A DNA stretch of 64,000 nucleotides from Prosthecodimorpha hirschii (GTDB lineage Bacteria; Pseudomonadota; Alphaproteobacteria; Rhizobiales; Ancalomicrobiaceae), in the NCBI RefSeq assembly GCF_001305515.1, contig NZ_LJYW01000001.1, positions 4,297,934-4,361,933 of the forward strand. The letters are read 5' to 3'. The notes below the pieces were generated by a model. The model did not search any database, was not told where the DNA came from, and was given only the letters and a program-made list of their open reading frames with translations. Below, piece after piece: positions 8,791 through 18,703 of the stretch. The first letter of the stretch is position 1. Each line of letters begins with the position of its first letter. A program made the position numbers and the translations under genes.

Positions 8791-10269
8791 ATGCCGGCAC
8801 GCGCATTGATGATCCAAGGCACCGGCTCGGATGTCGGCAAGTCGGTCCTGGTCGCCGGCCTGGCGCGCGCCTTCACGCTGCGCGGCCTCAAGGTGCTGCC
8901 GTTCAAGCCGCAGAACATGTCCAACAATGCCGCCGTCACGGCGGACGGCGGGGAGATCGGGCGCGCCCAGGCGCTGCAGGCGCGCGCCGCCCGCGTGGCG
9001 CCGACGGTCGACATGAATCCCGTGCTCCTCAAGCCGCAGAGCGAGGTCGGCGCGCAGGTGGTGGTGCAGGGGCGGGTGATCGGCAACGCCCGGGCGCGCG
9101 AATTCCAGGCCTGGAAGCCGCGCCTCAAGGCGGCCGTCATGGAAAGCTTCGAGCGCCTGAAGGCGCGGGCCGATCTCGTCCTGATCGAGGGTGCCGGCAG
9201 CGCCGCGGAGGTCAACCTGCGCGCCGGCGACATCGCCAATATGGGCTTCGCGCGGGCCGCGGACCTGCCGGTCGTCCTGGTCGGCGATATCGACCGCGGC
9301 GGCGTCATCGCCCAGATCGTCGGCACGCGCGTGGTCATCGACGCCGAGGATGCCGCCATGGTGGCCGGCTTCGTGGTCAACAAGTTTCGCGGCGATCCGA
9401 GCCTGTTCGAGGCCGGCATGCGCCTGATCGCCGACCGGACCGGCTGGCGCAGCTTCGGGCTCGTCCCCTGGTTCGCCGAGGCCGGCCGGCTGCCGGCGGA
9501 GGACGCCATGGCGCTCGCCGGCGCCGGCCGCAGCGGGGGCGGGGCGCGGGCCTCGGCCGGGACGGTGACGATCGCGGTGCCGCTGCTGCCGCATATCGCC
9601 AATTTCGACGATCTCGATCCGCTGCGCGGCGAGCCCGCCGTCCGTTTGCACATGGTCCGCCCGGGCGAGGCCCTGCCGGGCGATGCCGATCTCGTCCTGC
9701 TGCCCGGCTCCAAGGCGACCATCGCCGACCTCGCCGCGCTGCGCGCCGCCGGCTGGGATATCGACATCCAGGCCCATATCCGGCGCGGCGGCCGTGTGCT
9801 CGGCATCTGCGGCGGCTACCAGATGCTCGGCCGGTCGATCGCCGATCCGGACGGGGTCGAGGGGCCGCCGGCGACCGTCGCGGGCCTCGGCCTGCTCGAT
9901 GTCGAGACGGTGCTCGGCGGCGCCAAGACGCTGACGGCCGTCGCCGGCACGCTCGCGGCCGACGGCGCGCCCTTCGCCGGCTACGAGATGCATGTCGGCG
10001 CGACCGAAGGCCCCGGCCGGGCGCGGCCGCTGGTCGCCTTTGCGGATGGCCGCAGCGACGGGGCGGTCGCGCCGTCCGGCCTGGTCGCCGGCTGCTACGT
10101 GCACGGCCTCTTCGCCGACGACCGCGCCCGCGCCGGCTTCCTGGCCGGTCTCGGCGCGGCCGCGTCGGGCTATGCCTACGAGCAGGAGGTCGAGGCGGTG
10201 CTCGATCGCCTCGCCGGCCATCTGGAGACCCATATGGATCTGGACGGCCTCCTCGCCCTGGCGCGATGA
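8791..10269 (+). CDS. cobQ: Cobyric acid synthase CobQ
   Basis: The 492-residue enzyme amidates adenosylcobyrinic acid a,c-diamide at four side chains in cobalamin synthesis. The N-terminal half is a P-loop domain (GTGSDVGKS, residues 10-18) with the family motif KPQNMSNNA. The C-terminal half is a glutamine amidotransferase with nucleophile Cys340 (LGICGGYQ) and catalytic His438 (CYVHGLF). I start it at the ATG at 8791; the in-frame extension to 8683 is Arg/Pro-rich. No other cob gene and no B12-box riboswitch was seen nearby, so the rest of the pathway lies elsewhere. Confidence 0.96.
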   Translation: MPARALMIQGTGSDVGKSVLVAGLARAFTLRGLKVLPFKPQNMSNNAAVTADGGEIGRAQALQARAARVAPTVDMNPVLLKPQSEVGAQVVVQGRVIGNARAREFQAWKPRLKAAVMESFERLKARADLVLIEGAGSAAEVNLRAGDIANMGFARAADLPVVLVGDIDRGGVIAQIVGTRVVIDAEDAAMVAGFVVNKFRGDPSLFEAGMRLIADRTGWRSFGLVPWFAEAGRLPAEDAMALAGAGRSGGGARASAGTVTIAVPLLPHIANFDDLDPLRGEPAVRLHMVRPGEALPGDADLVLLPGSKATIADLAALRAAGWDIDIQAHIRRGGRVLGICGGYQMLGRSIADPDGVEGPPATVAGLGLLDVETVLGGAKTLTAVAGTLAADGAPFAGYEMHVGATEGPGRARPLVAFADGRSDGAVAPSGLVAGCYVHGLFADDRARAGFLAGLGAAASGYAYEQEVEAVLDRLAGHLETHMDLDGLLALAR

Positions 10270-10301
10270 TCCCGCCGCCTGACCTCTGTCGGAGCCAAGC
10301 C

Positions 10302-10877
10302 ATGGACGACATGCGCCTCGCCACCACGCCTCTCGCCCCCACCCGCCGCAGGCTGCTCGCCGGTCTCGGTGCGGCGCTCCTCGCCGGCCCGGCTGCCTTG
10401 GCCGGCCCGGCCGCTTTGGCCGGCTCTGCCCTCCTGGCCGGCCCGGCGGCGGCGGCCGGGGGCAGCTTCCGGGCCATCCGGGTCGATACCGGTCCGCTCG
10501 CCGCGCTCGGCGTCTCGCGCTATGCGGCGGTGGTGCGCACCGTGATGGAGCCGATCGCCGCCCGGGTCTTCGCCGGCCGGATCCGGCCCGGCGACCGCCG
10601 CCTGCCGACGCTGGTCCTGGTGGTGCAGGAGATCCAGATGGCGTCCTATGGCGGCGGCAGCGGCTTCGGTCGGGACGGCATGGATCGTCCGCTCGACTGG
10701 ATCACGGGCGCCGGCCTCGTCGTCGACGCGGCCGGGCGGACCGTCGAGCGCGTGCCGATCACCGCGCAGCGCGATGCCACCGACGGCGGTCCGTGGTACC
10801 TGACCGAGCAGAGCGAGCGCCGGCGGCTGGAGAACCTGTGCGAGGCGCTCGCCTCCTGGGTCGCGCGGGCGGTGTGA
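10302..10877 (+). CDS. Exported protein of unknown function
   Basis: The 191-residue protein begins with a Tat-like leader (TRRRLLAGLGAALLAG at about residues 12-27) and then a repetitive Ala/Gly/Pro stretch (AGPAALAGPAALAG) up to about residue 50. The mature part contains a predicted globular region with GDRRLPTLVLVVQEIQMASYGGG and a C-terminal helix. I do not recognise the family. The ATG at 10302 follows GGAG at a good distance. It lies 32 bases after cobQ on the same strand and may be cotranscribed. The DNA of the leader carries short direct repeats that could vary in length. Confidence 0.65.
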   Translation: MDDMRLATTPLAPTRRRLLAGLGAALLAGPAALAGPAALAGSALLAGPAAAAGGSFRAIRVDTGPLAALGVSRYAAVVRTVMEPIAARVFAGRIRPGDRRLPTLVLVVQEIQMASYGGGSGFGRDGMDRPLDWITGAGLVVDAAGRTVERVPITAQRDATDGGPWYLTEQSERRRLENLCEALASWVARAV

Positions 10878-11154
10878 GCCCGACAGGGCCGGACCATGGC
10901 GGTTCCGCATCGGTATCGCCCGCCACCGGTGTCGTTCCCCAATGCAGGCAACGGTCGACTGCACTCATTCGTGACCGCGGACGATGAGTTCGGTCAGGAT
11001 TTGGTCATACCTGTGACGACATCTGCCCGCCTCTTTCGCAAGGGGCCGATTGTCTGCGCAAATGTTGAACGCGTGGCGTCTGGCCCATGGCCTCCGTCGC
11101 GGATTTCTGCTTATAGTCCCGCGACATCGGAAAAGACGGCGATTGGACGGGCCG

Positions 11155-11182
11155 GATCACGGCTGTGTTACTTCGCGTGATC
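11155..11182. promoter_or_regulatory. Inverted repeat upstream of the RND efflux operon
   Basis: The gene-free stretch 10878-11205 holds the perfect 7-bp inverted repeat GATCACG and CGTGATC with 14 bases between the arms, ending 23 bases before the adaptor ATG. It could be an operator or an mRNA hairpin near the ribosome site. Nothing else was recognised in the stretch. Confidence 0.4.
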
Positions 11183-11205
11183 GGTCTGATCGCCAGGAGC
11201 AAGGC

Positions 11206-12375
11206 ATGGTGAAAGTATTCAATTGGCTTCTGGCGCTGGCATGCGGCGTGGCCGTGGTCATCGGCATCGGCTTCTATCGCCCGGAATGGCTGCCGAAGCC
11301 GGTCCACGCCGAACTTCTGAAGCATAAGCTTGCGGCGCCGCTGCCGGAGATCGCCGCAACGGCCGGGACGGCACCGCGGCCGGGCGCGCCCGCGCCGGCC
11401 GGGGGCGGTGGCGCAGGACAGCGTCCGGTCGCCGTCGAGGCCGCCAAGGTGCGGGTCGGTCCGGTCACGGCCAGCCTGACCGCCGTCGGTTCGCTGCGCG
11501 CCGACGAGAGCGTGACGGTCGCAACCGAGATCGACGGCCGCATCTCCGAAGTGGTCGTGCGCGAAGGCATCAAGGTCGAGGCCGGCGACGTGCTGTTCCG
11601 GCTCGACGACCAGATGGCCAAGGCGGAACTGGCGCAGGCCAAGGCCGAGTTCGCCCTGGCGGAGGCCAATTACGACCGCGCCGACACGCTGTTCAAGCAG
11701 AAGTCCGGCACCGAGCGGACGCGCGACGAGACGCGCTATGCGCTCGACCGCACCCGCGCCAATGTCGAACTGGCCGCCTCGCGGCTCGACAAGACCACCA
11801 TCCGCGCGGCCTTCGGCGGCGTGGTCGGGCTTTCCGCCATCGGCGTCGGCGAGTACGTGACCAAGGGCCGCGCGCTGATCGTGCTGTCGCGGGTCGACCC
11901 GATCAAGGTCGATTTCCGCCTGCCCGAGGTCGAGCTCGGCAACGTCAAGGTCGGCTCGCGCATCCGCGTCGAGGTCGATGCCCTGCCGGGGCGCAAGTTC
12001 GAGGGCGAGGTCTACGCGATCGACCCGCAGGTCGACGTGAACGGCCGCGCCCTGCAGCTGCGCGCCCGGATCGCCAATGCGGGCGGCGAGCTGAAATCCG
12101 GCCTGTTCGCGCGCGTCGAACTGATCACCGCGTCGCATCCCGAGGCGATCACGATTCCGGAGACGGCGCTGGTCAACCAGGGCCGCGAGCGTTTCGTCTA
12201 TATCGTGCGCGACGGCAAGGCGGTTCGCTCGAAGGTCGTCACCGGGTTGCGGCTGACCGGCCGCGTCGAGGTGCTGGAGGGCGTCGGCCCGCAGGATGTC
12301 GTCGTGGTCTCCGGCCAGCAGCGCCTGCGCGACGGCGTCCCGGTCGAGATCGTCGGAACCGGCCCGACCTCCTGA
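11206..12375 (+). CDS. RND efflux periplasmic adaptor subunit
   Basis: The 389-residue protein is a membrane-fusion protein linking the inner-membrane RND pump to an outer-membrane channel. A single N-terminal membrane anchor (residues 3-24) is followed by a Pro/Gly-rich linker. Next come the lipoyl halves (ATEIDGRISEVVVREGIKV), a coiled-coil hairpin (about 140-190, AELAQAKAEFALAEANYDRA) and the beta-barrel domain (KVDFRLPEVELGNVKVG). There is no lipobox Cys, so it is anchored by its helix. I start it at the ATG at 11206 with AGGAGCAAGGC upstream; the longer frame to 11050 is not protein-like. The pump gene follows 102 bases later. Confidence 0.94.
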   Translation: MVKVFNWLLALACGVAVVIGIGFYRPEWLPKPVHAELLKHKLAAPLPEIAATAGTAPRPGAPAPAGGGGAGQRPVAVEAAKVRVGPVTASLTAVGSLRADESVTVATEIDGRISEVVVREGIKVEAGDVLFRLDDQMAKAELAQAKAEFALAEANYDRADTLFKQKSGTERTRDETRYALDRTRANVELAASRLDKTTIRAAFGGVVGLSAIGVGEYVTKGRALIVLSRVDPIKVDFRLPEVELGNVKVGSRIRVEVDALPGRKFEGEVYAIDPQVDVNGRALQLRARIANAGGELKSGLFARVELITASHPEAITIPETALVNQGRERFVYIVRDGKAVRSKVVTGLRLTGRVEVLEGVGPQDVVVVSGQQRLRDGVPVEIVGTGPTS

Positions 12376-12477
12376 CGGCCGGGCCGCCGCCGACCGCATC
12401 CGCAGGACCGGGTCCGCACCGTCGGGCCCGATGAAGCATCGAACGGCCCCGTACCGAGACCCGAGCGAGCGTCGCCC

Positions 12478-15400
12478 ATGTCCCTTTCCGAACTCTGCGT
12501 CCGGCGTCCGGTCTTCACCACGGTCATGACCGTGATGATGGTCCTGATCGGGGCGGTCTCCTACCAGCGCCTCAGCGTTCGCGAATATCCGAATATCGAC
12601 GAGCCGGTCGTCTCGATCGTGACGCGCTATCCGGGCGCCTCGCCGGAGATCATCGAAAGCCAGGTGACGCAGGTCATCGAGGGCTCGGTCGCCGGCATCG
12701 AGGGCATCGACGTGCTGACCTCGTCGAGCCGCTCGGAATCGAGCCGCATCACCGCCCGCTTCCGCGCCACCGTCAATCCGAGCGAGGCGGCCTCCGACGT
12801 GCGCGACCGCGTCGGCCGCGTGCGCGGCCGCCTGCCGGACGCCATCGACGAGCCGATCATCACCAAGGTCGAGGCCGACGCGCAGCCGATCATCTATATT
12901 TCCTTCGCGTCCAAGCGGCACAGTTCGCTGCAGATCACCGACTATCTCGATCGCTACATCGTCGACCGGCTGAAGAATGTCGACGGCGTCGCCGACGTGA
13001 CCATCTTCGGCGAGCGTCGCTATGCCATGCGGGTCTGGCTCGACGACCAGCGTCTGGCCGCCTACCAGCTGACGACGACCGATGTCGAGAATGCGCTGAA
13101 GGGCCAGAATCTGGAGCTGCCCTCCGGCCGCATCGAGAGCAACGACCGCGAATTCAACGTCCTGTCGCGGACCGGCCTGAACACGCCCGAGCAGTTCCGC
13201 CAGATCGTGGTCAAGCGTGCGGACGGCATGCTGGTCCGGGTCGGCGACGTGGCCCGGGTCGATCTCGGCGCGGCCGACGAGCGCCGCCAGGCGCTCTACA
13301 ACGGCGACGATGCCGTCACGCTCGGCATCGTCAAGCAGGCGGTCGCCAATCCGCTCGACGTGTCGAAGGGGGTGCGCTCCCGCATCGACGAGATGCTGAC
13401 GGAGCTGCCCGACGGCATGACCGGCGAGGTCGCCTACGACACCTCGGTGTTCATCGACCGGTCGATCAAGGCGGTCTACCACACCATCCTGGAAGCCGTG
13501 ATCTTCGTCGTCCTGGTGATCTTCCTGTTCCTGCGCTCGGTCCGGGCGACGCTGATCCCGATCATCACCATTCCGGTGTCGCTGATCACCATCTTCGCGA
13601 TGATGTTCGCGCTCGGATTCACGGTCAACACATTGACGCTGCTGGCCATGGTGCTGGCCATCGGCCTGGTCGTCGACGACGCCATCGTGGTTCTCGAGAA
13701 TGTCCACCGGCGCATCGAACTGGGCGAGAAGCCGTTCCGGGCGGCCATCGAGGGCACCAAGGAGATCGCCTTCGCGGTCGTCGCCATGACGGTGACGCTC
13801 GCGGCCGTCTACGCGCCGCTGGCCTTCTCGACCGGCCGCACCGGCCGGCTGTTCATCGAATTCGCGCTCACGCTCGCCGGCTCGGTCATCGTCTCGGGCT
13901 TTGTCGCCCTGACGCTGTCGCCGATGATGTGCTCCAAGATCCTCAAGGAGCACGAGACCCACAATTTCCTCTATCGCGCCCTGGAATGGGTGTTTGAGAC
14001 CATCACCGCCACCTATCGCACGCTGCTCAAGGGGGCCCTGGTGATCCGGCCCTTCGTCGTGGTCGCGACCATCCTGGTCGCCGGCGCGGCCGTGGTCCTC
14101 TATTCGAACCTCAAGGGCGAACTGTCGCCGGTCGAGGATCGTGGCGTCATCCAGGGCTTCGGCGTCGCGCCGGAGGGCTCGACGCTCGATTTCGTGCTGC
14201 GCTATGCGCAGAAGACCCAGGAGGTCTACGCCAAGATCCCGGAGGTCAAGTCGACCTTCGTGATCGCCGGCTTCCCGCAGGTGACCAACGCCACGGCCGT
14301 GGCGCGGCTGGTCGACTGGGACGAGCGCAAGCGCACGCAGCAGCAGATCGTGCCGACGCTGTTCAGCGAGTTCGCCCGCATTCCGGGCGTCACCTTCTTC
14401 GCCAACAACCCGCCGTCGCTCGGTCAGGGCTTCTCGTCGCGGCCGATCGAGTTCGTCATCCAGACCTCCGGCACCTACGAGGATCTGCGCGTCCTGCAGG
14501 AGAAGATGCTGGAGAAGGTGCGGGCCTATCCGGGCCTGGTCAGCGTCGACACCGACCTGAAGCTCAACCAGCCGCAGGTCGAGGTGAAGATCAACCGCGA
14601 CAAGATCCTCGAGTCCGGCCTGCAGGTCGAGACGGTCGGGCGCACGCTGGAGACCATGCTGGGCGGGCGTACGGTCAACCGGTTCGAGATGGAGGGCGAG
14701 CAGTATGACGTGATCGTCCAGCTCGCCGCCGCCAACCGCACCACCCCGCAGGCATTGTCCTCGCTCTATGTGCGCAGCCCCGACGGCGCGATGATCCAGC
14801 TGTCGAACCTGGTCGACATCAAGGAGGTCACGGCCGCGCGCGAGTTGAACCGCTTCAACCAGATGCGCTCCGTCACCCTGACGGCGGCGCTGGCGCCGGG
14901 CTATGCCCAGGGCGAGGCACTCGCCTTCCTGGATCGCGCCGCCGACGAGGTGCTGCCGAAGACCGCGCGCACCGACGTGGGCGGGCAGAGCCGCGAATTC
15001 CGCAATGCCGGCACCAGCTTCATGCTGATCCTGGCGCTGGCCGCGATGTTCATCTACCTGGTGCTCGCCGCCCAGTTCGAGAGCTTCGTCGACCCCTTCA
15101 TCATCATGCTGACCGTGCCGGTCGCGGCGGCCGGCGCGCTCTATGCGCTTCTGGTCACCGGCGGCACCTGGAACGTCTATAGCCAGATCGGCATCGTCAC
15201 GCTGATCGGCCTGATCACCAAGCACGGCATCCTGATCGTCGAATTCGCCAATCAGCTGCAGGAAAAGGGGCATTCCAAGCGGGAGGCGATCATCGAGGCG
15301 GCGACCCTGCGCCTGCGCCCGATCCTGATGACCACCGGCGCCATGGTGCTCGGCGCCTATCCGCTGGCCCATGCCACCGGTGCCGGCGCCGAAAGCCGCC

Positions 15401-15591
15401 AGCAGATCGGCTGGGTCATCGTCGGCGGCATGAGCTTCGGCACGCTCTTGACGCTGTTCGTGGTGCCGGTCGTCTATTACATGATCGCGCGCGAGCACAA
15501 GCGCGACCATCACGAGGATCTGGCCCCGTCCCATGGCCACGGCCAGGGCGCCGGCGGCGCGCCGGCGCCGCAGCTGCACGCGGCGGAGTGA
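12478..15591 (+). CDS. RND family efflux permease
   Basis: The 1037-residue pump has the full RND layout: helix 1 after SLSELCVRRPVFTTVMTVMMV, a large periplasmic loop, helices 2-6, a second loop and helices 8-12. The proton-relay pair Asp-Asp is present in LAIGLVVDDAIVVLENVHRR near residue 400. Sequence features place it in the HAE1/MdtBC-like multidrug group, but the substrates cannot be read from the sequence. With the upstream adaptor it forms a two-gene operon. No outer-membrane channel gene follows, so it must recruit one from elsewhere. Confidence 0.95.
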   Translation: MSLSELCVRRPVFTTVMTVMMVLIGAVSYQRLSVREYPNIDEPVVSIVTRYPGASPEIIESQVTQVIEGSVAGIEGIDVLTSSSRSESSRITARFRATVNPSEAASDVRDRVGRVRGRLPDAIDEPIITKVEADAQPIIYISFASKRHSSLQITDYLDRYIVDRLKNVDGVADVTIFGERRYAMRVWLDDQRLAAYQLTTTDVENALKGQNLELPSGRIESNDREFNVLSRTGLNTPEQFRQIVVKRADGMLVRVGDVARVDLGAADERRQALYNGDDAVTLGIVKQAVANPLDVSKGVRSRIDEMLTELPDGMTGEVAYDTSVFIDRSIKAVYHTILEAVIFVVLVIFLFLRSVRATLIPIITIPVSLITIFAMMFALGFTVNTLTLLAMVLAIGLVVDDAIVVLENVHRRIELGEKPFRAAIEGTKEIAFAVVAMTVTLAAVYAPLAFSTGRTGRLFIEFALTLAGSVIVSGFVALTLSPMMCSKILKEHETHNFLYRALEWVFETITATYRTLLKGALVIRPFVVVATILVAGAAVVLYSNLKGELSPVEDRGVIQGFGVAPEGSTLDFVLRYAQKTQEVYAKIPEVKSTFVIAGFPQVTNATAVARLVDWDERKRTQQQIVPTLFSEFARIPGVTFFANNPPSLGQGFSSRPIEFVIQTSGTYEDLRVLQEKMLEKVRAYPGLVSVDTDLKLNQPQVEVKINRDKILESGLQVETVGRTLETMLGGRTVNRFEMEGEQYDVIVQLAAANRTTPQALSSLYVRSPDGAMIQLSNLVDIKEVTAARELNRFNQMRSVTLTAALAPGYAQGEALAFLDRAADEVLPKTARTDVGGQSREFRNAGTSFMLILALAAMFIYLVLAAQFESFVDPFIIMLTVPVAAAGALYALLVTGGTWNVYSQIGIVTLIGLITKHGILIVEFANQLQEKGHSKREAIIEAATLRLRPILMTTGAMVLGAYPLAHATGAGAESRQQIGWVIVGGMSFGTLLTLFVVPVVYYMIAREHKRDHHEDLAPSHGHGQGAGGAPAPQLHAAE

Positions 15592-15701
15592 CGGTCGATC
15601 GACCGGGGCGCCGGCGCGGCCGCGAAGGGCGTGCGCCGGCGCGTGCGTTCCCCGCCGGATTGGGCTAAAGCACCGCTCGGTCCTTGTCTTCCGGAGTCGT
15701 C

Positions 15702-16811
15702 ATGCCGCCCCGCATCACGCCGCTCGTCGCCGGCCTGCCGGCGACCGTCCCCTTCGTCGGTCCGGAAACCCAGGAGCGCCAGCGCGGCACCCGGTTCCGG
15801 GCCCGGATCGGCGCCAACGAGAACGGCTTCGGCCCCTCGCCGAAAGCCGTCGCCGCGATGGCCCAGGCGGCCGGCGAGGTCTGGAAATACTGCGATCCGG
15901 AGAACTGGGACCTGAAGCAGGCGCTGGCGCGCCATCTCGGCGTCGGTCCGGAGAATGTCGTGGTCGGGGAGGGCATCGACGGCCTGCTCGGTCTGACGGT
16001 CCGGCTGGTGGTCGCGCCGGGCTTGCCGGTGGTGACCTCGCTCGGCGCCTATCCGACCTTCAATTTCCACGTCGCCGGCTTCGGCGGCCGGCTGGTCACG
16101 GTGCCGTTCGCCGACGATCGCGAGGACCCGGAGGCGCTCGCGGCGGCGGCCCGGGCCGAGGATGCGCGGCTCGTCTATTTCTCCAATCCCAACAATCCGA
16201 TGGCCTCCTGGTGGCCGGCCGAGACCGTGGTCGGACTGATGGACGCTGTGCCGGACGACGCGATCCTGTGCGTCGACGAGGCCTATGGCGAGTTCGCCCC
16301 CGACGGCACCCTGCCGCCGATCGACGTGAGCCGGCCCAACGTGCTGCGCTTCCGCACTTTCTCCAAGGCCTACGGCATGGCCGGCGCGCGCATCGCCTAT
16401 GCGGTCGGGGCGGCGCCGCTGATCCGGGAATTCGACAAGATCCGCAATCATTTCGGCGTCAACCGGATCGCCCAGGCGGGCGCCCTGGCGGCGCTCGGCG
16501 ACACCGCGCATCTCGCCTGGATCCGGGAGCGCATCGTCGAGGCGCGCGCCCGGATCGGCGGGATCGCGGAGGCCAACGGCTTGAAGCCGCTGCCGTCCGC
16601 CACCAATTTCGTGACCGTGGATTGCGGCCGTGACGGCGCCTTCGCCCGGCGCCTGCTGGTCGCGCTCGCGCAGCGCGGCGTGTTCGTGCGCATGCCCGGC
16701 GTGGCGCCGCAGGATCGGTGCATCCGGATCGGCTGCGGACCGGCGGCCGATCTCGACGTGCTGGAAGCCGAACTGCCGGCCGCCCTCGCGGTCGCCCGCC
16801 GCGAGGCCTGA
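15702..16811 (+). CDS. Pyridoxal phosphate-dependent aminotransferase, HisC-like
   Basis: The 369-residue protein is a fold-type I aminotransferase. It shows ANENGFGPSP near residues 38-47, YFSNPNNP (159-166), the PLP-pairing Asp192 in VDEAY and the Schiff-base Lys222 in TFSKAYGMAGAR. These features match the HisC/Cobalamin CobD-like branch. Many alphaproteobacteria carry several such paralogues, so a histidinol-phosphate role is not certain. The ATG at 15702 follows CCGGAG. A 14-bp palindrome, CGGTCGATCGACCG, lies just after the pump gene at 15592-15605. Confidence 0.85.
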   Translation: MPPRITPLVAGLPATVPFVGPETQERQRGTRFRARIGANENGFGPSPKAVAAMAQAAGEVWKYCDPENWDLKQALARHLGVGPENVVVGEGIDGLLGLTVRLVVAPGLPVVTSLGAYPTFNFHVAGFGGRLVTVPFADDREDPEALAAAARAEDARLVYFSNPNNPMASWWPAETVVGLMDAVPDDAILCVDEAYGEFAPDGTLPPIDVSRPNVLRFRTFSKAYGMAGARIAYAVGAAPLIREFDKIRNHFGVNRIAQAGALAALGDTAHLAWIRERIVEARARIGGIAEANGLKPLPSATNFVTVDCGRDGAFARRLLVALAQRGVFVRMPGVAPQDRCIRIGCGPAADLDVLEAELPAALAVARREA

Positions 16812-16982
16812 CCGGGCGCCGGCCGGGGCCACGCCGCCGGCCGGGCGCGCGCCGGTCCGATGCCGCCGACGCGGGCCGGGTCCGCGCCGCGCCCGATTGC
16901 GGGGTTCCGACCCCGATGCTACCACATTGTAATTGTCTGATGAATGTGCCGGCATGAGACCGGCCGCCAACGAGGAACGCCC

Positions 16983-18509
16983 ATGTCGCGCCCGCTCTCG
17001 CCCCGCACCGTCCGCCTTCATGCCGACGACAATGTCGTCGTCGCCGTCGACACGGTCGATGTCGGCGCGTCCGCCGGCGGAGTCGAGGCCCGTCAGCGGG
17101 TCCCGCGCGGCCACAAGCTCGCGACGCTCGCCATCCCGGCCGGCGCGCCGGTCGTGAAGTTCGGCCAGATCATCGGCTTCGCGACCGTCGACATCCTGCC
17201 CGGCGATCACATCCACAGCCACAACTGCGCCTTCCAGGCCTTCGACCGCGACTATGCCTATGGGGCGGACGCCCGCAACGACATGGTGCTGCCGCCGGAG
17301 CTGCAGGCGACCTTCGAGGGCTATCGCCGGCCGGACGGCAAGGTCGGCACGCGCAACTACGTCGCCATCCTGTCGAGCGTGAACTGCTCGGCCTCGGTCG
17401 CCCGCTTCATGGCCGAGGCGATCAATCGCTCCGGCATCCTCGCCGACTATCCGACCATCGACGGCGTCGTGCCCTTCGTGCACGGCACAGGCTGCGGCAT
17501 GGCCGCGTCGGGCGAGGGCTTCGAGGTCCTGAAGCGGACCCAGTGGGGCTACGCGACCAACCCGAACGTCGCTGCCGTGCTGCTGGTCGGCCTCGGCTGC
17601 GAGGTGTTCCAGATCGCCCGCATGAAGGACGAGTACGGCATCGTCGAGGGCGACCATTTCCAGACCATGACCATCCAGGAGACCGGCGGCACCAAGAAGA
17701 CGATCGAGCAGGGCATGGAGCGCATCCGCGCCATGCTGCCGATCGCGGCCCGCGCCCGGCGGGAGACGGTGCCGGCCTCCGAACTGATGTTGGCGCTGCA
17801 ATGCGGCGGCTCGGACGGCTATTCGGGCATCACGGCCAATCCGGCGCTCGGTGCGGCCGCCGACCTCCTGGTCGAGCATGGCGGCACCGCGATCCTGTCG
17901 GAGACGCCGGAAATCTACGGCGCCGAACACCTGCTGACCCGGCGTGCGGAGAGCCGCGCGGTCGGCGAGAAGCTGGTCGAGCGCATCCGCTGGTGGGAGG
18001 ACTACACCGCCAAGGCCGGCGGCTCGATGGACAACAATCCCTCGCCCGGCAACAAGGCCGGCGGCCTGACCACGATCCTGGAGAAGTCGCTCGGGGCGGC
18101 CGCCAAGGGCGGCACCACGACGCTGCGCGGCGTCTACGAATATGCCGAGCGGGTCGACCGCAAGGGCTTCGTGTTCATGGACACCCCCGGCTACGATCCG
18201 GTCGCCGCCACCGGCCAGGTTGCCGGCGGCGCCAATGTCCTGTGCTTCACGACCGGGCGGGGCTCGGCCTATGGTTGCAAGCCGACGCCGTCGATCAAGC
18301 TTGCGACGAATTCCGATATATTTAATCGAATGATCGACGATATGGATATCAATTGCGGTGATATCCTCGAAGGTGTCAGCATTGCTGATAAGGGACGCGA
18401 GATCTTCAATAAGATCTTGCAGGTTTCTTCGGGTGAAAAGTCGAAATCCGAGGAACTGGGCTATGGCGACAACGAGTTCGTCCCCTGGCAGATCGGTGCG
18501 ACCATGTGA
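16983..18509 (+). CDS. Altronate dehydratase-type UxaA family hydro-lyase
   Basis: The 508-residue protein joins the small SAF-like domain (GHKLATLAIPAGAPVVKFGQI and GDHIHSHN, first 110 residues) to the large UxaA/GarD dehydratase domain (DGKVGTRNYVAIL, then FVHGTGCGM and LQCGGSDGYSGITANPALG). The family dehydrates sugar acids such as altronate or galactarate using iron. No uxaB, uxaC or other uronate gene is near, so the substrate is open. The last 60 codons use ATA, TTT, CGA and other codons unlike the rest of the gene. The ATG at 16983 follows GAGGAACGCC. Confidence 0.88.
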   Translation: MSRPLSPRTVRLHADDNVVVAVDTVDVGASAGGVEARQRVPRGHKLATLAIPAGAPVVKFGQIIGFATVDILPGDHIHSHNCAFQAFDRDYAYGADARNDMVLPPELQATFEGYRRPDGKVGTRNYVAILSSVNCSASVARFMAEAINRSGILADYPTIDGVVPFVHGTGCGMAASGEGFEVLKRTQWGYATNPNVAAVLLVGLGCEVFQIARMKDEYGIVEGDHFQTMTIQETGGTKKTIEQGMERIRAMLPIAARARRETVPASELMLALQCGGSDGYSGITANPALGAAADLLVEHGGTAILSETPEIYGAEHLLTRRAESRAVGEKLVERIRWWEDYTAKAGGSMDNNPSPGNKAGGLTTILEKSLGAAAKGGTTTLRGVYEYAERVDRKGFVFMDTPGYDPVAATGQVAGGANVLCFTTGRGSAYGCKPTPSIKLATNSDIFNRMIDDMDINCGDILEGVSIADKGREIFNKILQVSSGEKSKSEELGYGDNEFVPWQIGATM

Positions 18510-18550
18510 AGCGCATCGCGCCACAGTGCATTGCACCTAACCCTATGGCA

Positions 18551-18594
18551 CCGATCGCGGAATTTTTATCGAACTCTCGGAGTTCCGCGATCGG
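18551..18594. terminator. 12-bp-arm inverted repeat after the UxaA-type gene
   Basis: CCGATCGCGGAA at 18551-18562 pairs perfectly with TTCCGCGATCGG at 18583-18594 around a 20-base loop. A TCTTTTC run begins about 8 bases later. It lies 41 bases after the dehydratase stop and 110 bases before the chemoreceptor start. It is best read as a transcription end or an mRNA-stabilising hairpin; the T-run is short and displaced. A smaller hairpin, GAACTC-TCG-GAGTTC, overlaps the right arm. Confidence 0.5.
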
Positions 18595-18703
18595 ACCACG
18601 GTCTTTTCAGGGCTTCTACCAGACGCGACTGCAGTATTAACGCATCCTTAGTTCTGTGCCGTCACGATTGCTCGAATACGCATGGGTACTGGGAGACCCA
18701 AGG

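Noticed and set aside
11005-15579. 1524-residue open frame on the minus strand opposite the RND operon
   Set aside because: It is an antisense shadow of the adaptor and pump genes: His/Asp/Arg-rich with no family features, typical of high-GC DNA.
15510-18536. 1008-residue minus-strand frame opposite the aminotransferase and dehydratase genes
   Set aside because: Low-complexity antisense shadow; the plus-strand genes have clear catalytic motifs.
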